Part shown: one piece after another, positions 53,497 to 62,842 of the stretch
Position numbering within the stretch: the first letter of the stretch is position 1
How the letters are laid out: each line of letters begins with the position of its first letter
Assembly (NCBI GenBank): GCA_022828135.1
Contig: JAJEJB010000051.1
Location: 1-64,000, forward strand
Origin: Acidimicrobiia bacterium
GTDB taxonomy: Bacteria; Actinomycetota; Acidimicrobiia; Acidimicrobiales; Aldehydirespiratoraceae
Direction of reading: 5' to 3'
DNA length: 64,000 bases
The notes under the pieces: model-generated
The model's database searches: none
Told to the model about the DNA's origin: nothing
What the model saw: only the letters and a program-made list of their open reading frames with translations
Program-made: the position numbers and the translations under genes

Positions 53497-54855
53497 GTGC
53501 AGCGGCGCATCTTCGGCATCGAGAACGAGTACGGCGTCACCTGCACGCTGCGGGGCCAGCGCCGTCTGAGCCCCGACGAGGTGGCCCGCTACCTGTTCCG
53601 CAAAGTGGTGTCGTGGGGACGCAGCAGCAACGTGTTCCTGGGCAACGGCTCCCGGCTGTACCTCGACGTCGGCAGCCATCCCGAGTACGCCACCCCGGAG
53701 TGCGATTCGGCCCACGACCTGGTCGTGCACGACAAGGCGGGCGAGCGCATCGTCGAGCGGCTGCTGGGCGACGCCGAGGAGCGCCTGGCCGAGGAGGGCA
53801 TCCGCGGCGACGTGTTCCTGTTCAAGAACAACACCGACTCGGCCGGCAACAGCTACGGCTGCCACGAGAACTACCTCACCAGCCGCCGCGACGACCTCAG
53901 CGACTACGCCGAGGTGCTGATCCCGTTCCTGGTCAGCCGCCAGATATACGCGGGGGCGGGCAAGGTGCTGCAGACCGCCCGGGGCGCCATGTACTGCATC
54001 AGCCAGCGGGCCGAGCACATCTGGGAAGGGGTGTCGTCGGCCACCACCCGGTCGCGCCCGATCATCAACACCCGCGACGAGCCCCACGCCGACGCCGAGC
54101 GCTTCCGGCGCCTGCACGTGATCGTGGGCGACTCCAACATGAGCGAGTACACCACCTTCCTCAAGGTCGGGGCGTGCGCGCTGATGCTGCGGATGCTGGA
54201 GGACCCCCGGGTGGTGTTGCGGGACATGACGCTGGAGAATCCGATCCGCGCCATCCGCGAGATCAGCCACGACGTCACCTGCCGGCGCCGGGTGCGGCTC
54301 GCCACCGGCCGTGAGGTCAGCGCGCTCGAGATCCAGTCCGAGTACCTGAACCGGGCCCTGCGCTACGCCGAGCACCACGACCTGTCCGATGAGGAGAAGA
54401 AGGCGCTCACCATGTGGGAGTACTGCCTGACCGCCATCGAGCAGGATCCTCTCCAGCTCGACCGCGAGATCGACTGGGTCGTCAAGCACCATCTGGTGGA
54501 GGCTTACCGCGAGCGGCACGGGCTGGACCTGGCCGACCCGCGGGTCGCCCTCGTGGACCTTCAGTACCACGACGTGAGCCAGACCCGCGGCCTCTACTAC
54601 TGCATGCAGCATCGGGGGATGGTGGAGACGCTGGTCACCGAGGCCGAGATCCACCACGCCGTGGAGAACCCGCCGTCCACCACCCGGGCCCGCCTGAGGG
54701 GCGAGTTCATCCGCCGGGCCAAGGAGCGCAGGAGGGACTACACCGTCGACTGGGTCCACCTGAAGCTCAACGACCAGTCCCAGCGGACCGTGCTGTGCAA
54801 GGATCCGTTCAAGTCCCACGATGAGCGGGTGGAGAAGCTGATCGCCTCCCTCTGA
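53497..54855 (+). CDS. pafA: Pup-protein ligase
   Basis: A 452-residue ligase coupling the Pup C-terminal Glu to target lysines using [17 protein letters not shown] holds the Mg-binding Glu, [17 protein letters not shown] the catalytic Asp, and [17 protein letters not shown] and [20 protein letters not shown] are shared with Dop. It lacks the Dop loop. GTG start after the TACGGT box. Confidence 0.96.
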   Translation: MQRRIFGIENEYGVTCTLRGQRRLSPDEVARYLFRKVVSWGRSSNVFLGNGSRLYLDVGSHPEYATPECDSAHDLVVHDKAGERIVERLLGDAEERLAEEGIRGDVFLFKNNTDSAGNSYGCHENYLTSRRDDLSDYAEVLIPFLVSRQIYAGAGKVLQTARGAMYCISQRAEHIWEGVSSATTRSRPIINTRDEPHADAERFRRLHVIVGDSNMSEYTTFLKVGACALMLRMLEDPRVVLRDMTLENPIRAIREISHDVTCRRRVRLATGREVSALEIQSEYLNRALRYAEHHDLSDEEKKALTMWEYCLTAIEQDPLQLDREIDWVVKHHLVEAYRERHGLDLADPRVALVDLQYHDVSQTRGLYYCMQHRGMVETLVTEAEIHHAVENPPSTTRARLRGEFIRRAKERRRDYTVDWVHLKLNDQSQRTVLCKDPFKSHDERVEKLIASL

Positions 54856-54900
54856 CCCCGGCCCCGGTAGCGTCAAGCTCCCGGACCAAGGTCGGACGCG

Positions 54901-55812
54901 ATGGACAAGTTCGAACGGCTCCTGAACCTCACCGCAGCGCTGCTCAACGCATCGCATCCGCTCAGCGCGAGTGAACTGCGTGAGCGCATGGCCGGCGCCT
55001 ACTCGGAGGACAAGACCGCCTTCAGGCGGATGTTCGAACGCGACAAGGCCGACCTGAGGGCGATCGGCGTGCCCATCGAGGTCTCGACCCTCTACCGGCT
55101 CGACCCGCCGGTGGAGGGCTACCGCATCCCGGCCCGGGCCTACGTGGGGCGCGACGTGCGCTTCGACCCCGACGAGCTTGCTGCGTTGCATCTGGCCACC
55201 AACCTGGTCCGACTTGAGGGGGGCTCCGGCGCGGGCCTGGCCCGGCTAGGCGGCGCGGCATCGGCCGGTGCCGCCGGGTCGGTCGAGGAGGTGGGCGAGC
55301 TGCCCTTCCATGACTCGCTGGGGAAGTTGGTGGCGGCCGCGATCGGACACCGGGAGGTCTCGTTCGCCTATCGCGACGCCGAGCGGCGCGTCGAACCGTG
55401 GCGCCTGTCGTTCCACCGGGGCCACTGGTACCTGGTGGGATGGGACGTCGGCCACAGCGAGGAGCGCATGTTCCGCGTGGACCGTATCGACAGCGAGGTC
55501 ACCGAGTTGGGCGATGCGTCCCGCCCGGTGGGGGAGGGACCTGATCCTCGCACGCTCAGGCCCTGGGAGTTCGGCGCGGGCAAGCCGGTCGAGGTCCGGG
55601 TGCTGGTGGACGCCGACCAGGCGAGTTGGGCCTGCCACCGAGCCGGCGTCGACGGTGAGCGCCGGCCCGACGGCTCGATCGTGCTCACCCTCCAGGTGCG
55701 CGATGCCGCCGCCTTGAGGTCCTTCGTGGTGGAGTTCCTCGAGCACGCCGAGGTGCTCGACCCCGACTGGCTGCGCGACGAGGTCAAGACCTGGCTGGAA
55801 GCGCTGGTCTGA
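54901..55812 (+). CDS. pafB: WYL-domain transcriptional regulator PafB
   Basis: A 303-residue regulator with an N-terminal winged helix (FERLLNLTAALLNASHPLSASELRERM) and a WYL domain (VSFAYRDAERRVEPWRLSFHRGHWYLVGWD). With PafC it activates the DNA-damage response in mycobacteria through single-stranded DNA sensing. Adjacent to pafC and pafA as in other actinobacteria. A TAGCGT box lies 26 nt before the ATG. Confidence 0.93.
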   Translation: MDKFERLLNLTAALLNASHPLSASELRERMAGAYSEDKTAFRRMFERDKADLRAIGVPIEVSTLYRLDPPVEGYRIPARAYVGRDVRFDPDELAALHLATNLVRLEGGSGAGLARLGGAASAGAAGSVEEVGELPFHDSLGKLVAAAIGHREVSFAYRDAERRVEPWRLSFHRGHWYLVGWDVGHSEERMFRVDRIDSEVTELGDASRPVGEGPDPRTLRPWEFGAGKPVEVRVLVDADQASWACHRAGVDGERRPDGSIVLTLQVRDAAALRSFVVEFLEHAEVLDPDWLRDEVKTWLEALV

Positions 55813-55889
55813 CCCTCCGGATCTCCGAGACGTTGAGCGGGAGTGACACCGCTGCGACATCACGGACTTTCACCTATTCGCGGACGCCC

Positions 55890-55895
55890 TAGGGT
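55890..55895 (+). promoter_or_regulatory. Putative -10 box, leaderless pafC
   Basis: TAGGGT followed by 6 nt and the GTG at 55902. Confidence 0.45.
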
Positions 55896-55901
55896 GGTGG
55901 G

Positions 55902-56912
55902 GTGACCTCGGCGCCGGCTGCGAACTCGACCAGCCTGTCGGTGGCCGAGCGCATGGCCCGTTTGCTGGGGGTCGTGCCCTGGGTGGTCGAGCAGGACGGC
56001 GCCCACCTCGACGACATCTCGGCCCGCTTCGACTACCCCCGCGAGCAGCTGCTGGAGGACCTCGAGCAGCGCCTGTTCTTCGTGGGGGTGCACCCGTTCA
56101 CTCCGGACACGCTGATCGAGGTGCGCATCTCCGACGGGATCGTCGACATCCAGTACGCGGACTGGTTCTCGCAGCCCATGCGGCTCTCGCCGGAGGAGGC
56201 GACCCGGCTGCTGGCTGCGGGCCGCAGCGTGCTCGACATGACGAAGGGGAGCGGGCGGGGACCGTCGGGCGACGAGGACGAGGCCGCCCCACTGGTGCGG
56301 GCGCTGGCGAAGCTGAGTCTGTCGCTGGGCTCGGAGGGAGCGGACAGCGCCGACTACATCGAGGTGAGTCTGGGCAACGCCCCGTCCCATACCCTCCACG
56401 ACTTGAGGCGCGCCGTCAGCGGGCGGCGGCAGATCGAGATCGAGTACTACTCCCAGGGGCGCGACGCGATGACGTCCAGGGTCGTCGATCCGGCTCGGCT
56501 GCTGAGCCATGACGGTGTGTGGTACCTGTTCGGCTGGTGCCATCGGGTCCGGGCCGAGCGGGTCTTCCGCGTCGACCGGATCCGCACGCTGGTCGTGCTG
56601 GACTCGGATGCGGAGGTCGATCTGCCCCCCGGACCGTCGCCGACGCTCTCGATCGACAGCGTGGACCGCACGGCTACGTTACGGCTGGCGCCCGAGGCTG
56701 CCTGGGCCGCCGACTACTACTCGGCGCGGGAGCGCACGGAGCACCCCGACGGCAGCGTCGATGCGGTGTTCGCGGTGGCCAGCGAGTCGTGGCTGGCCCG
56801 GCTGCTGGTGCAACTCGGGCCCCAGGCGGAGATCATCGACCTCCACGAGGCCATCGACCCGGATCTGCGGGCGGCCACCGCGGCGCGGATGCTGGAGCGG
56901 TACCGCCGGTGA
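55902..56912 (+). CDS. pafC: WYL-domain transcriptional regulator PafC
   Basis: A 336-residue partner of PafB. N-terminal helical DNA-binding part (VAERMARLLGVVPWVVEQDGAHLDD) and a WYL domain (IEIEYYSQGRDAMTSRVVDPARLLSHDGVWYLFGW). GTG start after TAGGGT. Its stop overlaps the lepB start in GTGA. Confidence 0.93.
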   Translation: MTSAPAANSTSLSVAERMARLLGVVPWVVEQDGAHLDDISARFDYPREQLLEDLEQRLFFVGVHPFTPDTLIEVRISDGIVDIQYADWFSQPMRLSPEEATRLLAAGRSVLDMTKGSGRGPSGDEDEAAPLVRALAKLSLSLGSEGADSADYIEVSLGNAPSHTLHDLRRAVSGRRQIEIEYYSQGRDAMTSRVVDPARLLSHDGVWYLFGWCHRVRAERVFRVDRIRTLVVLDSDAEVDLPPGPSPTLSIDSVDRTATLRLAPEAAWAADYYSARERTEHPDGSVDAVFAVASESWLARLLVQLGPQAEIIDLHEAIDPDLRAATAARMLERYRR

Positions 56913-57631
56913 CCGGGCCAACTGCATCCCGGCCGAGTGAGTCCGCGGAGCCGTCGTCTCTGGAGTCCGCCCGACGGAAGGCGGCCAGTTGGGCGGTCGG
57001 GGCGCAGCCGCCGGGAACGCCCACCGGTGATGCCGCTCCCGTTGACGGCGCCGATGGGCCTCCACCGACTCCGGGCCGGCGTGCGCTGTCGGTGGCTGTC
57101 GAGTGGCTCGTCGTGCTGGTCTGCGCTCTGGGTCTGGCCCTGCTTCTCAAGGCCTTCCTGGTGGAGGTGTTCGTGATCCCGTCGGGCTCGATGGAGCCCA
57201 CCCTGATGGTGGACAACCGGGTGGTCGTGTACAAGCTCGGGTACCGACTCCACGACGTGAACCGGGGCGACGTGGTCGTGTTCGACAATCCGGGCCAGGG
57301 TGCGGGCATCGACGACCTGATCAAGCGGGTCGTCGCCCTGGAGGGAGAGACCTTCGAGATCCGGGACGGCTCGGTGTACGTCGACGGCACCCGGCTGGAG
57401 GAGCCCTACCTCCAAGCCGGCGAATTGACGCTTCCCAAGGCGCCCATCCCGGGCTGCGTGAACGAAGCCGACTCGCTGTACTGCGAAGTGCCGGAGGGCA
57501 CGGTCATCGTGCTGGGCGATAGCCGCGAGGACAGCCGCGACAGCCGCTTCTTCGGACCGGTGGACGTCGACGACATCGTGGGCCGGGCCTTCATGAAGAT
57601 CTGGCCCCCGAACGACATAGGCGGCGTGTAG
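56909..57631 (+). CDS. lepB: Signal peptidase I
   Basis: A 240-residue membrane protease removing signal peptides. A 55-residue Pro/Ala-rich cytoplasmic tail precedes one helix (VEWLVVLVCALGLALLLKAFLV). Catalytic Ser is in PSGSMEPTLM, Lys in DDLIKRVVAL; the last conserved box reads GDSREDSRDSRFFGPV. GTG start overlaps pafC. Confidence 0.94.
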   Translation: MTGPTASRPSESAEPSSLESARRKAASWAVGAQPPGTPTGDAAPVDGADGPPPTPGRRALSVAVEWLVVLVCALGLALLLKAFLVEVFVIPSGSMEPTLMVDNRVVVYKLGYRLHDVNRGDVVVFDNPGQGAGIDDLIKRVVALEGETFEIRDGSVYVDGTRLEEPYLQAGELTLPKAPIPGCVNEADSLYCEVPEGTVIVLGDSREDSRDSRFFGPVDVDDIVGRAFMKIWPPNDIGGV

Positions 57632-57670
57632 CCACCCCGCGGGCCGCGCCCGTTGCGTGATACTGGCCCG

Positions 57671-58417
57671 ATGTCCACCCGCATACCGGCTCTGCTGGTG
57701 CCGCCCATCGCCTTCGCTCACCGCGGGGCGCGGGCCCATGCCCGGGAGAACACGCTTGAAGCGTTCGCGCTGGCCCGCGAGATGGGAGCCACCGGCATAG
57801 AGACCGATGTCTGGATCACCGCCGACGGCGAGATCGTGCTGAACCATGACGGAGCGGTCGGGGGACTGCCCACGCTGTCGACCCGCCGGATCCTGGGTCG
57901 GTCCGTCGCCGGCCTGCCACGATCCCGGCTCCCCGCCCATATTCCCACTCTGGGCGAGTACTACGAGCATTGCGGCGCGGATCTCCCTCTGAGCGTCGAC
58001 GTGAAGGACGCGGCCGCCTTCGCCGGGCTGATCTCGGTGGCCAGGGACCACCGCGCGGCCGATCGGCTGTGGGTCTGCCACCACGACGCCGACGTGCTGA
58101 AGTCCTGGCGGGCGGCCGCGCCCGAGGCTCGGCTGGTTCACTCCACCCGCCTGGAACGGCTCCCGCAAGGCCCCGAGCGTCATGCTGCCGATCTCGCCGA
58201 GGCCGGCATCGACGCGGTGAACTTCCGCCGCGAGGACTGGAACGGCGGGCTCACCACGCTCTATCACCGCTTCGGCCGGTTCGCCTTGGGATGGGACGCA
58301 CAGCAGGCCCGCCAGATCGCCGAGTTGGTCGACGCCGGCATCGACGGCGTGTACAGCGACCACGTCGACCGGATGGTGGAGACCCTGGCCCGTTTCACGG
58401 ACGGCGCCGGCGCCTGA
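57671..58417 (+). CDS. Glycerophosphodiester phosphodiesterase family protein (second copy)
   Basis: A 248-residue GDPD-fold enzyme with AHRGARAHARENTLEAF, GIETDVWITADGEIVLNHD and DGVYSDHVDRM. It differs from the copy at 620-1381 in the middle region and lacks a signal peptide. The ATG at 57671 has GATACT 6 nt upstream, a degenerate form of the leaderless box. Confidence 0.9.
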   Translation: MSTRIPALLVPPIAFAHRGARAHARENTLEAFALAREMGATGIETDVWITADGEIVLNHDGAVGGLPTLSTRRILGRSVAGLPRSRLPAHIPTLGEYYEHCGADLPLSVDVKDAAAFAGLISVARDHRAADRLWVCHHDADVLKSWRAAAPEARLVHSTRLERLPQGPERHAADLAEAGIDAVNFRREDWNGGLTTLYHRFGRFALGWDAQQARQIAELVDAGIDGVYSDHVDRMVETLARFTDGAGA

Positions 58418-58457
58418 ATCCCCTGTAGCCCGTAGGGAGCCGTTCACGGCTCGCGGG

Positions 58458-58463
58458 TATCGT
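58458..58463 (+). promoter_or_regulatory. Putative -10 box, leaderless small membrane gene
   Basis: TATCGT followed by 7 nt and the ATG at 58471. Confidence 0.4.
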
Positions 58464-58470
58464 GCCAGTC

Positions 58471-58710
58471 ATGTGGATGCTGGCGCCGGCCGCGGCCACC
58501 GTCATCGCCCTCGGGGCGCTCATCTACGGTCTGCGGGCCGTGGCCCACGCCGCGGCCGATCTGACCGGGGCGTTGAGGAAGTCGTCGTCGGCGGCCGTGG
58601 CCTCCGACGAGCTGTCGCGTTTCGCGGTCCGGCTGGGCGATCACGCCGAGGCGACCAGAGCCGCCGCCAATCAGTTGCGCGCCCAGAAACATCCGCCTAC
58701 AACCCCCTAG
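58471..58710 (+). CDS. Small membrane-anchored protein
   Basis: A 79-residue protein with one N-terminal helix (LAPAAATVIALGALIYGL) and a helical, charged C-terminal part. Unknown function. The start follows the -10 box; a GTG at 58462 would overlap it. Confidence 0.5.
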   Translation: MWMLAPAAATVIALGALIYGLRAVAHAAADLTGALRKSSSAAVASDELSRFAVRLGDHAEATRAAANQLRAQKHPPTTP

Positions 58711-58763
58711 CTAGCCGCATGCGCGAACGGGTTGAGAGTCGGTCACGTCGCAGTGGTGTCACC

Positions 58764-58844
58764 CCCGCTCACCTTCGCTGCGCTCACGGGCCGCTCGGGC
58801 CTGGTTCCCGCTCACCTTCGCTTCGCTCACGGGCCGCTCGGGCC
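58764..58844 (+). repeat. Dispersed intergenic repeat, tandem pair
   Basis: Two copies at 58764-58801 and 58807-58844, offset 43 nt, nearly identical to the pair at 5507. Left parts read CCCGCTCACCTTCGCT, with ACC in place of the usual NTG. They lie just upstream of the tatA promoter. Confidence 0.85.
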
Positions 58845-58867
58845 CGCGGCCTCGCAAGCTCGGCCTC

Positions 58868-58873
58868 TAGGCT
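58868..58873 (+). promoter_or_regulatory. Putative -10 box, leaderless tatA
   Basis: TAGGCT followed by 6 nt and the GTG at 58880. Confidence 0.45.
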
Positions 58874-58879
58874 GCCAGG

Positions 58880-59428
58880 GTGGGAAACCTCGGCGGGGGA
58901 GAGATCCTGGTCATACTGCTGGTGGCCCTCATCGTGCTGGGTCCGACCAAGCTGCCCCCGGCCGTCCGCCAGGTCGGCAAGGTCGTGGGAGAGATCCGCC
59001 GCATCGGCCAGGGCTTCCAGGAGGAGCTGCGCGAGGCGGCCAAGCCCCTGACGGATGCGACCGCTGATCTGAAGGCGGCCGACAAGAGCCTGCGCGAGAC
59101 CACCCAGAAGCCCCTCAAGGAGATGACGGACACGCTGAAGGCCGCCGATCCGCGCAAGGTGATCGAACCCCCGCCCGCGGAAAAAGACAAGTCCAAGGAC
59201 GGGACCGAGTCCGCCGCGTCGGGCGAGAGCAGCGACACGCCGGGAAAGGCCGCGGCGGGTCCGGTCTCCTGGGGCACTGCCGAGGCGAGGGTGAGCCCCC
59301 CGCCCGAGTCCAGCCGCGAAGATGCCGGCGCGGCCGCGGGAGATGCCGAAGCCGGCGGGCAGGGCGCCGCCGAGTCCGATGCTGTCGAGCCCGATGCCGA
59401 GCCCAAGACCGACGGCACGCCCGACTAG
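58880..59428 (+). CDS. Sec-independent translocase TatA/TatB family protein
   Basis: A 182-residue Tat component: short periplasmic end, one helix (ILVILLVALIVLGPTKLPP), then an amphipathic helix (RQVGKVVGEIRRIGQGF) and a long acidic, low-complexity tail. The EILV...GPTKLP pattern is closer to TatB, but the length and the single copy in the window do not settle TatA versus TatB. It is followed by tatC at 18 nt. The Tat-type signal on the solute-binding protein at 33406-34758 is a likely client. Confidence 0.88.
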   Translation: MGNLGGGEILVILLVALIVLGPTKLPPAVRQVGKVVGEIRRIGQGFQEELREAAKPLTDATADLKAADKSLRETTQKPLKEMTDTLKAADPRKVIEPPPAEKDKSKDGTESAASGESSDTPGKAAAGPVSWGTAEARVSPPPESSREDAGAAAGDAEAGGQGAAESDAVEPDAEPKTDGTPD

Positions 59429-59446
59429 GACTCCCCAGCCGCCGCG

Positions 59447-60277
59447 ATGACCGACGCAGTCGACGACACGGCCCCGATGGAGAGCCCGGACAGCGGCGAC
59501 GGCGGCCACATGACGCTCATGGAGCATCTGGCCGAGCTCCGCAACCGCCTGATCAAGTCGGTCATCGCGGTGGCGGTGTGCGTCGTCGGATGCTGGATCC
59601 TCTACCCGTTCATCCTCGACTTCCTGCTCGAGCCGTACTGCAAGACCTTCCCCGTCGAGGACCGGATCGACTCCCACCTGTTCGGTCCCGACGGCGGCTG
59701 CAACCTCTACGTGTCCAGTCCCCTCGAACCCTTCAGCGTGCGTATCACGCTGGTCGGCTACTCGGGGCTGGCCCTGGCGATGCCGGTGCTGCTGTGGCAA
59801 GCATGGCGGTTCATCGCGCCCGGCTTGTACCGCCACGAGAAGCGCTACGCGGTGCCGTTCGTGGCTGCAGGCGTGCTGCTGTTCTTCCTGGGCGTCGCGC
59901 TGGCGTACTGGAGCCTGCCCCGGGCCCTCGACTTCCTGAAGGACATCGGCGGCCCCGACCTGGTGTCGCTGTTCAGCCCGCAGCGCTACCTGGGCTTCGT
60001 CGTCAGGATGATGGTGGCCTTCGGCATCGCCTTCCAGTTCCCGATAGTCCTCATCGGAATGCAGGCCATGGGCATCGTCGAGAACCGCACCCTGCGCAAG
60101 ATCCGCTCCTACGCCGTGGTCGGGATCGTGGTACTGGTCGCGGTGATCACCCCGAGCGGCGACCCCTTCACGCTGATGGCGCTGTCGATCCCGATGTACG
60201 CCTTCTACGAGTTCGCGATCCTCTGGGGCGTGCTCGCCGGCCGCCGGCAGAGAAAGCGCGAAGCGGCCCGGTCGTGA
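59447..60277 (+). CDS. tatC: Sec-independent translocase TatC
   Basis: A 276-residue six-helix protein that recognises twin-arginine signals. HMTLMEHLAELRNRLIKSVIA, FRFIAPGL-like WRFIAPGLYRHEKRYA, and FGIAFQFPIVLIGMQAMGIV are typical. It forms an operon with the TatA/B gene. Confidence 0.95.
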   Translation: MTDAVDDTAPMESPDSGDGGHMTLMEHLAELRNRLIKSVIAVAVCVVGCWILYPFILDFLLEPYCKTFPVEDRIDSHLFGPDGGCNLYVSSPLEPFSVRITLVGYSGLALAMPVLLWQAWRFIAPGLYRHEKRYAVPFVAAGVLLFFLGVALAYWSLPRALDFLKDIGGPDLVSLFSPQRYLGFVVRMMVAFGIAFQFPIVLIGMQAMGIVENRTLRKIRSYAVVGIVVLVAVITPSGDPFTLMALSIPMYAFYEFAILWGVLAGRRQRKREAARS

Positions 60278-60311
60278 GCCGTCGCCCAGGGTGCGCCGGA
60301 GCCTCCCGACC

Positions 60312-62528
60312 ATGATCAAGCCGGCGGGGGCTGGCTTCGTCCTCGACGAGTTCCAGCGCCGTGCCATGGAGCACCTTGATGCCGGACGCTCGGTGCTGGT
60401 GAGCGCGCCCACCGGCTCCGGCAAGACGGTGGTGGCCGACCACGCCGTGGACCGGGCTCTGGCGGCGGGACTGAGGGCCTTCTACACCACGCCCATCAAA
60501 GCCCTCTCCAACCAGAAGTACCGGGATCTGTGCCGGAGGCTCGGCCCGCACCGGGTGGGCCTGCTGACCGGCGACAACGTCATCGCCGGCGACGCCGACG
60601 TGGTGGTCATGACCACCGAGGTGCTGCGCAACATGCTCTACGCGGAGGCTGTAGACGACCGGCTAGGTGCGGTGGTGCTCGACGAGGTGCACTACCTGGA
60701 GGACCCCTATCGGGGCCCGGTTTGGGAGGAGGTGATCCTGCACCTGCCCTCCAGTGTCGTGCTGGTGTGCCTGTCGGCCACGGTCTCCAACCATGGGCAG
60801 CTGGGCGGCTGGCTCAAGCAGGTGCGCGGCCCGACCGCGGTGGTGGTCGAGTCGCGGCGGCCGGTCCCGCTGACCAATCTCTACGCCGTGGGTCGCCGCC
60901 GCAGCGACGCGGTGGAACTCATACCCACCCTGGTCGACGGCAAGCCCAACCCGAAGGGAGGACGCTTCGACCTCCCCGCAGCACCTCGCGGTCCTCGTGG
61001 TGCTGGTGGTTCGCGGCGTGGCGGTCCTCGTGGTGCTGGTGGTTCGCGGCGTGGCGGCACTCGTGGGGCTGGTGGTTCGAGGCGTGGCAGCACTCGTGGG
61101 GCTGGTGGTTCGAGGCGTGGCAGCGCTCGTGGGGCTGGTGGCTCAAAGCGCGGTGGTCCCCGTCGTTCGGGGAGTCCTGAGCACCGAGGGCACCGCCCGC
61201 GTGCTCCGTGGCGTCCGCCGCGGCGAGTGGACCTTCTCGGCGAGCTCGCCGAGCGCGGCCTGCTGCCGGTGATCTGGTTCGTGTTCAGCCGCAAGGGATG
61301 CGACCAGGCCGCGGCCCGGCTGGCCCGCGACGGGGTTCGTTACAACGACGACGCCGAGGCGGACCGCGTCGAGGAGCTGGTCGAGGCCCGTCTCGGCAGG
61401 CTCGATCCAGCGGATCTGGCCGCGCTGGACGCCCGCCGCTGGGCCGCCCGGCTTCGCCTGGGCATCGCGTCGCACCACGCCGGCATGGTTCCCGTCTTCA
61501 AGGAGATCGTGGAGGGGTGCTTCGCCGACGGCCTTGTGAAGGTGGTGTTCGCCACCGAGACCCTGGCGCTGGGCGTCAACATGCCGGCCCGCAGCGTGGT
61601 GATCGACAAGCCCGTCAAGTACGACGGCCGGAGCACCGTCCCGCTCCGTGCCGCCCAGTACACGCAGTTCACCGGCCGGGCCGGGCGACGCGGCATCGAC
61701 GAGGCCGGATGGGCGGTGGCGCTCTGGTCGCCGGACTGCACCTTCGGTGAGATGGCCGAGATGGCCTCAAGCCGGTCCTTCGAACTGCGCTCGGCCTTCC
61801 GGCCCACCTACAACATGGTGGCCGGCCTGCTGGCTCGCATGCCCGCCGAAGAGGCTCGCAACCTGATGGCCCGGTCCTTCGCCCAACACCAGGCCGACGC
61901 TGCGTCCTCGAAATCGAGCCTCCCGCAGCAGTTCGACGCGGTCGCCTCGGTCCTGCGCGAGCGGGGCCACCTCGACGGCTGGACGCTCACCGCCTCGGGG
62001 TCGCTGGTATCGCGCATCTTCCACGAAGCGGACCTGGCCGTGGCCGAGGCGCTTCACCGCGGTCTGCTCGACGGGCTGTCGGCGCCCGAGTTGGCCTCGG
62101 TGCTGTCTGCGTTCACCTACGAGCACCGATCACCGGGGCCGAGGCCCGAGGTGTGGGTCCCCTCCGGCACGGCCTACCGCCGGCTGCGCCGCCTCGGGAC
62201 GGATCTGGACGATCTGCACCGCACCGAGCAGCGCTGTGGCGCAAGCGCCACCCGGTCGCTGGAGACCGGCCTCGCGTCCGCGGCCCATCGCTGGGCCGCC
62301 GGGGAGTCGTTCGAGGCCCTCCAGGACGAGGGGTTCTCGGCCGGCGACTTCGTGCGCAACGTCAAACAGGTGATCGATCTGGCCCGACGGATCGCCGCGG
62401 TGGCTCCTGACCGGGCCACTTCGGCTGTGGCCCAGCAGACGGTCTCCGCGCTCAACAGGGGAGTGGTCTCCCTGTCGGGCGCCGTCGAGCCGGCTGCCTC
62501 CAGTACCGCCCAGTGCTCTGTCCAGTAA
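60312..62528 (+). CDS. HelY/Ski2-type DEVH RNA helicase with RGG insertion
   Basis: A 738-residue superfamily 2 helicase: ATP motif SAPTGSGKTVVAD, DEVHYLED, SATVSNHGQL, then the second RecA domain with GVNMPARSVVIDKPVKYDG and TQFTGRAGRRGIDEAGWAVA; a shortened DSHCT-like C-terminus (DFVRNVKQVIDLARRIA) ends it. Such enzymes unwind RNA for decay. Between the RecA domains lie five 11-residue repeats RGAGGSRRG[GS]x (residues 229-283), an RGG-type RNA-binding insertion. The ATG at 60312 is preferred; a GTG at 60291 is possible. Confidence 0.88.
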   Translation: MIKPAGAGFVLDEFQRRAMEHLDAGRSVLVSAPTGSGKTVVADHAVDRALAAGLRAFYTTPIKALSNQKYRDLCRRLGPHRVGLLTGDNVIAGDADVVVMTTEVLRNMLYAEAVDDRLGAVVLDEVHYLEDPYRGPVWEEVILHLPSSVVLVCLSATVSNHGQLGGWLKQVRGPTAVVVESRRPVPLTNLYAVGRRRSDAVELIPTLVDGKPNPKGGRFDLPAAPRGPRGAGGSRRGGPRGAGGSRRGGTRGAGGSRRGSTRGAGGSRRGSARGAGGSKRGGPRRSGSPEHRGHRPRAPWRPPRRVDLLGELAERGLLPVIWFVFSRKGCDQAAARLARDGVRYNDDAEADRVEELVEARLGRLDPADLAALDARRWAARLRLGIASHHAGMVPVFKEIVEGCFADGLVKVVFATETLALGVNMPARSVVIDKPVKYDGRSTVPLRAAQYTQFTGRAGRRGIDEAGWAVALWSPDCTFGEMAEMASSRSFELRSAFRPTYNMVAGLLARMPAEEARNLMARSFAQHQADAASSKSSLPQQFDAVASVLRERGHLDGWTLTASGSLVSRIFHEADLAVAEALHRGLLDGLSAPELASVLSAFTYEHRSPGPRPEVWVPSGTAYRRLRRLGTDLDDLHRTEQRCGASATRSLETGLASAAHRWAAGESFEALQDEGFSAGDFVRNVKQVIDLARRIAAVAPDRATSAVAQQTVSALNRGVVSLSGAVEPAASSTAQCSVQ
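60996..61160 (+). repeat. 33-bp tandem repeat encoding RGG-type repeats
   Basis: Five in-frame 33-bp units (60996, 61029, 61062, 61095, 61128), each encoding RGAGGSRRGG with small changes. The near identity of the DNA between units shows recent tandem expansion inside the helicase gene. Confidence 0.85.
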
Positions 62529-62842
62529 CGCTTGCGAGGGTGCGATGTTCTCGTTGACCTGGCAGGACATTCACACGAGCGGATTGAGCCACGACGGATC
62601 TCCTTGGACACGGCACTAGATGTGACGGCTTGACGCACTGGGCCGCCGCCGCGGTGTGCTGCGCTGCGCCAAGGGCTGGGGCGGCACTAGATGTGACGGC
62701 GTGACGCACTGGGGCCGGGCATGCCGCGCACGCGTGTCGGCGCCGCCCCGCGACGCCTACGATCGATGTCGAGTTGCAGCGCCGCTCCGCGGCTGGGAGC
62801 GAGAACCATGAATAGTCGGTCTGAGAGCGGGGGATCGGCGTT
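62529..62842. other. Intergenic region at the edge of a probable defence island
   Basis: A 314-bp gap with no gene. It holds the 35-bp direct repeat pair at 62611-62717. After 62720 the sequence shifts to a slightly less GC-biased third-codon pattern in the following gene. A GCGGGGGAT ribosome binding site near 62827-62835 serves the next gene. Confidence 0.5.
62611..62717 (+). repeat. Pair of 35-36 bp direct repeats, 71 bp apart
   Basis: Copies at 62611-62645 and 62682-62717 begin CGGCACTAGATGTGACGGC and end TGACGCACTGGGCCG or TGACGCACTGGGGCCG; they differ by one base and one inserted G. The intervening 36 bases are unrelated. It could mark an island boundary or be a protein-binding pair. 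Confidence 0.75.

Noticed and set aside
52840..55191. 783-residue open frame on the minus strand opposite prcA and pafA
   Set aside because: Antisense to clear proteasome genes, low-complexity, no recognisable motif.
62611..62717. Minimal CRISPR array (36-bp repeat, 36-bp spacer, repeat)
   Set aside because: The sizes fit, but there are only two repeats, no cas gene is in the window, and the sequence lacks a clear leader.
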